Assembly (NCBI GenBank): GCA_021203005.1
Contig: JAJQCB010000221.1
Coordinates: forward strand, 1 to 52,997
Direction: 5' to 3'
DNA length: 52,997 nt
DNA from: Clostridiales bacterium
GTDB lineage: Bacteria; Bacillota; Clostridia; Lachnospirales; Lachnospiraceae
Each line of letters opens with the position of its first letter. Positions within the stretch are counted from its first letter, which is position 1. The translations under genes were made by a program, and so were the position numbers. The notes beneath the pieces are model-generated. The model was not told the origin of the DNA. It did not search any database and saw only the letters and a program-made list of their open reading frames with translations. Below are positions 49,110-52,997 of this stretch, in pieces.

Positions 49110-50219
49110 GTGTTTGAAGAATTTACAGAGGATTATTTCATGGATCAGGCGAGAGCGCTGGGAGAGGAATACGGGGTAGATACCAGACAGGGGAGCCTGT
49201 TCATGGATGCTGCGACAGGACACTGTATCAGATGCGCGAAGTTTATGAACGATCTTTCGACAGCTTTTGAAATGCTGGCTGTCGATACATGTACCGGCGA
49301 TATCCTTACGGAGAAAGCGGCGCAGGATGGCATAACCAGACAGGAAGCTACCCCGGCATATTACTATGTGGAATTCGAGGGAACGACCCCGGACGTTGGC
49401 ACACGGTTCTTCTGTGATACATACTATTTCCAGTTGGTATTGATAGACGATATTTATCTACTGGAGGCCGAGATTACCGGAGAAGAGGTCAATGGTCTTG
49501 TGGCAGGCGAGAATGTGGTTCCGGTATACGACATTACTGGACTGGACGCCTGTACGCTGGGAGATCTGTATATCCCGGGTGCCGAGGAGGAGTCAGATGA
49601 CAGCCTGCGTGAGCGCTGGCAGGAGAAAAAGACGGGTCCGTCCCAAAATAATAACAAATCGCAGTACAAAACCTGGTGTGAGTCTATCACAGGCGTTGGG
49701 AGAGCGCATATCCTGCCGCTGTATGGCGGGGAGAACACAGTCCTTGCGGTCATTTATTCTACGGAGGGCGGTATTCCGGCAGACAGCATTTTGCAAGATG
49801 TCCAGGAATACATAGACCCGATAGATGAGGGATATGAGGTAGAGGTGGATGGGGAAACGCTGACATTCAGTGACGGCCTTGGCGAAGGAGTGAGCGATAT
49901 AGGGGCCCATTTTCTGGCCGCCGCACCTGGAAAGGTATCGCTCTCAATCTCGTTCTCCGCTGATCTTGTGAGCGGCTATACCGTGAGCCAGGCACAGGAA
50001 GAGGTTCTGGAACTGGTTGAGGATTATTTGAAAACGCTGGTTTTGGAAGGGGACGAAGATATCATCGTGCGCGTTTCTGCGATTGGTAATCTCATCTCTC
50101 AAACCGAAAGTATTTTGGATTACTCAACTTCCTCCCTTCAGGTCAACGGCTCTTCCTCGAATATTGAGATCGGGAACGAGCAGACGCCTATTGTGGAGGA
50201 GGTGGTGATTGATGCTTAG
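49110..50219 (+). CDS. xkdT: XkdT-like baseplate J protein
   Basis: A 369-residue protein from a GTG after AGGAGGTGATT. It has TGDILTEKAAQDGITRQEAT, ESDDSLRERWQEKK and TGVGRAHILPLYGGENTVLA, the baseplate J pattern. It forms the baseplate wedge with XkdS and XkdU. Confidence 0.9.
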   Translation: MFEEFTEDYFMDQARALGEEYGVDTRQGSLFMDAATGHCIRCAKFMNDLSTAFEMLAVDTCTGDILTEKAAQDGITRQEATPAYYYVEFEGTTPDVGTRFFCDTYYFQLVLIDDIYLLEAEITGEEVNGLVAGENVVPVYDITGLDACTLGDLYIPGAEEESDDSLRERWQEKKTGPSQNNNKSQYKTWCESITGVGRAHILPLYGGENTVLAVIYSTEGGIPADSILQDVQEYIDPIDEGYEVEVDGETLTFSDGLGEGVSDIGAHFLAAAPGKVSLSISFSADLVSGYTVSQAQEEVLELVEDYLKTLVLEGDEDIIVRVSAIGNLISQTESILDYSTSSLQVNGSSSNIEIGNEQTPIVEEVVIDA

Positions 50220-51228
50220 TACGGTTTTCAATAACCAGCAGCGCAACGGGTATGAAGAACTCCTTTCCTATGGCCCGCGCTTTTACAAAGACTTTCTGGA
50301 GATGGATACAAATTACCGGTTTGGGGGTTATACACTGGATGTCGCAGCAGAAGGGCTTGAGACGCTGATGATAAATCAGTTTATAGACTCTGCTGATGAA
50401 GAAACTATTGAACGGCTTGAAAAATGGCTTGGCATTACGACTGATACGTCAATGACGCTGGAAGAAAGACGGGCAAGAGTATTGGTTTACTGGAATGGCA
50501 CAGACAAGCTCTCTGGGAGCAGTATAAAGCGTCTGGCCCAGACTTATTCCGGCAGTAGTACAGAACCAACAGTGGTAATGACAACACACCTTACCATTAC
50601 AGTGCCAGTGGATGAGGACAGCTCGGTCGATTTGACTGATTTCCTGGCGCTGATCGGGAAGATGATACCGGCCCACATCGCATACTACATTATTCAAAGC
50701 ACGGAGATGGAGGTGGATTCTTCAACGCTGGAGGAATTTATTCTCCAGAATATCAACATCCGCACGGCGATACCATTCTGGAGATGTCAGCTGATAGACG
50801 GCTCTATTTTGTTGGATGGCTCACAGCTGCTTAACGCTGCGCGCTCGTATAATGCCCGTGTTGGCCTGCTGTATGACTACGGCGATGTGGAAACGGAGCA
50901 GGCGGCGAATCTTGCTGCCGTGGCTATCCTAATGGCTGTGGAAACAGCAGAAACTGCAGAAACAGGAGGGGAAATAAAAGTCGCGGCCAGCATTGACTTC
51001 TGGCAGAGTGTATATCTGGACGGAACGCATTTGCTGGATGGCTCTGAAACTTTGGAATACGAAAGGCAGTATAATACTGCGGCGGTCGCGATCACGGCCG
51101 ATATCGAAACATCAGAGGATTTGGCGGCCAGCCTCACCACCACACGAAATCTGCATTACTGCGATGGTTCCGTGATACTGGATGGCTCAACGCTGCTCAA
51201 TTCATTCATAGAGAAGGAGGAAATTTAA
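50212..51228 (+). CDS. xkdU: XkdU-like baseplate protein with a repetitive C-terminus
   Basis: A 338-residue protein. The N-terminal 180 residues (YGPRFYKDFLEMDTNYRFGG, then WLGITTDTSMTLEERRARVL) are the XkdU/Mu gp48-like part. The C-terminus adds three repeats of DGSxLLDGSxxL type (about residues 196, 268 and 319). XkdU is normally shorter, so the repeats are an extension, perhaps a fibre dock. The ATG at 50212 has GGAGGAGG upstream and overlaps xkdT by eight bases. Confidence 0.85.
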   Translation: MLSTVFNNQQRNGYEELLSYGPRFYKDFLEMDTNYRFGGYTLDVAAEGLETLMINQFIDSADEETIERLEKWLGITTDTSMTLEERRARVLVYWNGTDKLSGSSIKRLAQTYSGSSTEPTVVMTTHLTITVPVDEDSSVDLTDFLALIGKMIPAHIAYYIIQSTEMEVDSSTLEEFILQNINIRTAIPFWRCQLIDGSILLDGSQLLNAARSYNARVGLLYDYGDVETEQAANLAAVAILMAVETAETAETGGEIKVAASIDFWQSVYLDGTHLLDGSETLEYERQYNTAAVAITADIETSEDLAASLTTTRNLHYCDGSVILDGSTLLNSFIEKEEI

Positions 51229-51229
51229 A

Positions 51230-51619
51230 ATGGCAGAGAATGTGATTATCACCACAACAGCGAGGGCAAAGCTGGTACAGGCCAGAGCCGGGGCGATCAC
51301 CCTCCCCACAATCGTCGGCATGGCGTTTGGTAATGGCGGAGTGGATTCTTCCGGAGATGTTGTCGCTCCAACTGATGACCAGACCGAACTGACAAGCGAA
51401 CTTCTGCGGAAGGAGATCGACAGCTACACGATTCTGACCAGCGAGACGGCCACGGTGCGGTACATGTGTACGCTGGGGACATCTGATCTGGAGGGAGAGT
51501 CCATCAGCGAGATCGGCCTGTATGACAGCGATGGGGATCTCGTGTGTATTAAGACATTCACGGCCAAGGGCAAGGACAGCGATATTGAGATGACCTTCAC
51601 CCTGGACGACGTATTCTAA
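51230..51619 (+). CDS. Tail fibre/collar N-terminal-like protein
   Basis: A 129-residue protein (IITTTARAKLVQARAGAITL then TIVGMAFGNGGVDSSGDVVA, with SISEIGLYDSDGDLV) resembling the N-terminal attachment domain of phage tail fibre/collar proteins, here as a stand-alone subunit. It starts after GAAGGAGG. It may join baseplate and the following receptor-binding protein. Confidence 0.7.
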   Translation: MAENVIITTTARAKLVQARAGAITLPTIVGMAFGNGGVDSSGDVVAPTDDQTELTSELLRKEIDSYTILTSETATVRYMCTLGTSDLEGESISEIGLYDSDGDLVCIKTFTAKGKDSDIEMTFTLDDVF

Positions 51620-51688
51620 CGTATTCCGTGATAATCTAACAAAAATGCAATAATGCAAATAATATGAATAATATAAAGGAGAGCGAGC

Positions 51689-52997
51689 ATGAAAGAATAT
51701 ACGAGTGACAGCCCGCAGTTTTCGGACAGCATAACGATTCCGGAGACTACGGACACGAACCATGCTGATAATTTTAATGCGGCGTATAAGCAGCTGCACC
51801 AGAACACCCTGGTGCTGAAAAACGCCGCCCTGCCAGCGGAGTATGACAGCACGAAAGCCTACAGCGCAGGAGATTATGTTACGAAGGACGGTGTTACCTA
51901 TCGTGCCCTCGTTAACATGTCAGCCGGGGAATGGGATGAAAGCCTGTGGGAGGAAACGAATCTGTATCTGGATTCCGGAAGTGCCGGTGCAGCGAAGGAT
52001 AATTTCAAGATTTATATGATCGGTGCCATGCCGAATTATTATAATCGCGAGAGCCTTTTCACACCAAATCAGACGTCTATCACGATTCCGGCCAACACGC
52101 AGGTAAACATCAACGGAAACGGGTACTGCTCAACCGAAGATGTGACTTTATCGACAGATGATGTGAAAGAAGCAGGAAAGGATATTTATATTTATGCCTG
52201 CGTTCCGGAGAGCGGCACAGTTCCGGATTTCGTGCTTTCCCAGAACAGTACGGTTCCGGATGGCTATGATGCGGACACCAGCCGGAAGATCGGCGGCTTC
52301 CATTGCCTGTGTCTGGCCGTAGGCACCATCAGCGGCCACACATTGAGCGGATATGCAACAGCTGATATTCTCCCCTGTTCCGTGTGGGATTTAAAGCACA
52401 GGCCCGTATCTGACCCGGAAGGCATGGTTTATGATGAGGGGACAGGCCGTTGGTATGACATATACCTGGCATCCTGGGACGGCTCTCAGCTGGTGTCTGA
52501 ATACGGCGCTGCGACTGCAGACGGAACATCATCAGAGCTTTTCCACGGACATAAGTTCCGGGAGAAGATGGGGCTGGTAGGAAAACGTCTCCTGTGGCGG
52601 CACGAATTTATGGTGGTGGCCAAAGGCTCCAATGAGGGGACGGCGATCAGCGGAGCGGCGGACCCGGTCACAACTGGTGGCCACGTGGACAGCGCCGGTC
52701 GCAGAATGATCTCCAACATCGGATTGGAGGATTGTTGCGGCGCGCTCTGGCAGTGGGTTAATGATGAGTATGAACACATGGTAACGGGAACCAGTACCAG
52801 CGATCTAACTCATAGCTATTTCCACACGACCAACGGAAATGCTTATTTCAATAACTATACATGGTCCACCAGTCGTGACACTACACATGAGTATTCGGTC
52901 CCTAATTACAACTCCGACGTTGATGATGAGGAGATGGGCGATACCTACGGGCTGCCAAGACAGGCCCTCGTGGGTGCGGACTGGGGCAATTCTTCGC
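51689..52997 (+). CDS. Receptor-binding fibre with C-type-lectin fold, probable DGR target (cut by the window end)
   Basis: The gene starts at ATG 51689 after AAAGGAGAG and remains open for 436 codons to the window end. The N-terminus (about 1-50) is an attachment part. About residues 50-92 (YDSTKAYSAGDYVTKDGVTY then WDESLWEE) look like a small CBM5/12-type sugar-binding module. The C-terminal part has GLVGKRLLWRHEFMVVAKGS, MISNIGLEDCCGALWQWVND and LPRQALVGADWGNSS. This is the formylglycine-enzyme-like C-type-lectin body of proteins varied by diversity-generating retroelements. The variable region normally starts at this ALVGADWG-type strand, so it lies at and beyond the edge. Confidence 0.75.
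   Translation, partial: MKEYTSDSPQFSDSITIPETTDTNHADNFNAAYKQLHQNTLVLKNAALPAEYDSTKAYSAGDYVTKDGVTYRALVNMSAGEWDESLWEETNLYLDSGSAGAAKDNFKIYMIGAMPNYYNRESLFTPNQTSITIPANTQVNINGNGYCSTEDVTLSTDDVKEAGKDIYIYACVPESGTVPDFVLSQNSTVPDGYDADTSRKIGGFHCLCLAVGTISGHTLSGYATADILPCSVWDLKHRPVSDPEGMVYDEGTGRWYDIYLASWDGSQLVSEYGAATADGTSSELFHGHKFREKMGLVGKRLLWRHEFMVVAKGSNEGTAISGAADPVTTGGHVDSAGRRMISNIGLEDCCGALWQWVNDEYEHMVTGTSTSDLTHSYFHTTNGNAYFNNYTWSTSRDTTHEYSVPNYNSDVDDEEMGDTYGLPRQALVGADWGNSS

Noticed and set aside
1-52997. CRISPR arrays, tRNA genes, insertion sequences and an integrase
   Set aside because: I looked for regular repeat-spacer patterns, cloverleaf-like sequences, transposase motifs and tyrosine or serine integrase motifs and saw none.

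Overview
The window is most of a temperate, contractile-tailed (PBSX/Xkd-type myovirus) phage genome or prophage of a Firmicute, most likely a gut clostridium of the Lachnospiraceae type. The reasons are strong AGGAGG ribosome binding sites throughout, a full Xkd-style head and tail gene order, an IbrA/IbrB pair, PcfJ/PcfK-like genes, and a C-type-lectin fibre gene of the kind diversified by retroelements in gut phages. No integrase, lysis cassette, tRNA or CRISPR array was found, so the genome continues past at least one edge.

Layout. (1) 1-272: a possible type I toxin-antitoxin locus, with a 28-residue holin-like toxin gene on the minus strand facing a strong plus-strand promoter across a shared bidirectional terminator. 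(2) 365-2099, minus strand: lysogeny operon of a CI-like repressor, a small lipoprotein (candidate superinfection exclusion factor) and an unknown protein. (3) 2100-2273: the switch region, with repeated AAGTTGAAG operators and the early promoter. (4) 2274-4660: Cro-like and other regulators, a secreted SleB-type hydrolase and small proteins. (5) 4694-19852: recombination and replication, including a fused SbcD-SbcC nuclease, a replisome organizer with an iteron-like array, a helicase loader, a methylase-like protein, PcfK- and PcfJ-like proteins, a radical-SAM-type Gp37/Gp68 protein, a tandem-OB SSB, RusA and a phage sliding clamp. (6) 19903-24535: small accessory proteins, many with paired cysteines, ending in an ArpU-type late regulator. 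(7) 24696-29813: a tightly overlapping six-gene cassette that is not ordinary phage morphogenesis: sodium/solute symporter, PP-loop enzyme, class II glutamine amidotransferase, ParB-like protein, IbrA-like PP-loop enzyme and IbrB-like ParB protein. (8) 29911-end: packaging, head, sheath, tube, tail chaperones, tape measure, baseplate and fibre. The last gene runs off the window just where its variable region should begin.

How the parts work together. The repressor and Cro-like protein decide lysogeny. The early operon copies and repairs DNA with its own clamp, SSB, resolvase and Mre11/Rad50-like nuclease. The ArpU-like protein is expected to switch on late genes. The overlapping cassette carries its own promoter-like sequence and leader hairpin in front and a terminator behind. 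It looks like one biochemical unit that could import a substrate and use ATP and glutamine-derived ammonia to modify something. This is my best candidate for an undescribed system. The tail region holds a canonical -1 frameshift site, a nested scaffold start and the probable retroelement-diversified receptor-binding protein.

Protein assignments come from reading motifs and family resemblance in the sequence. No database search was run.
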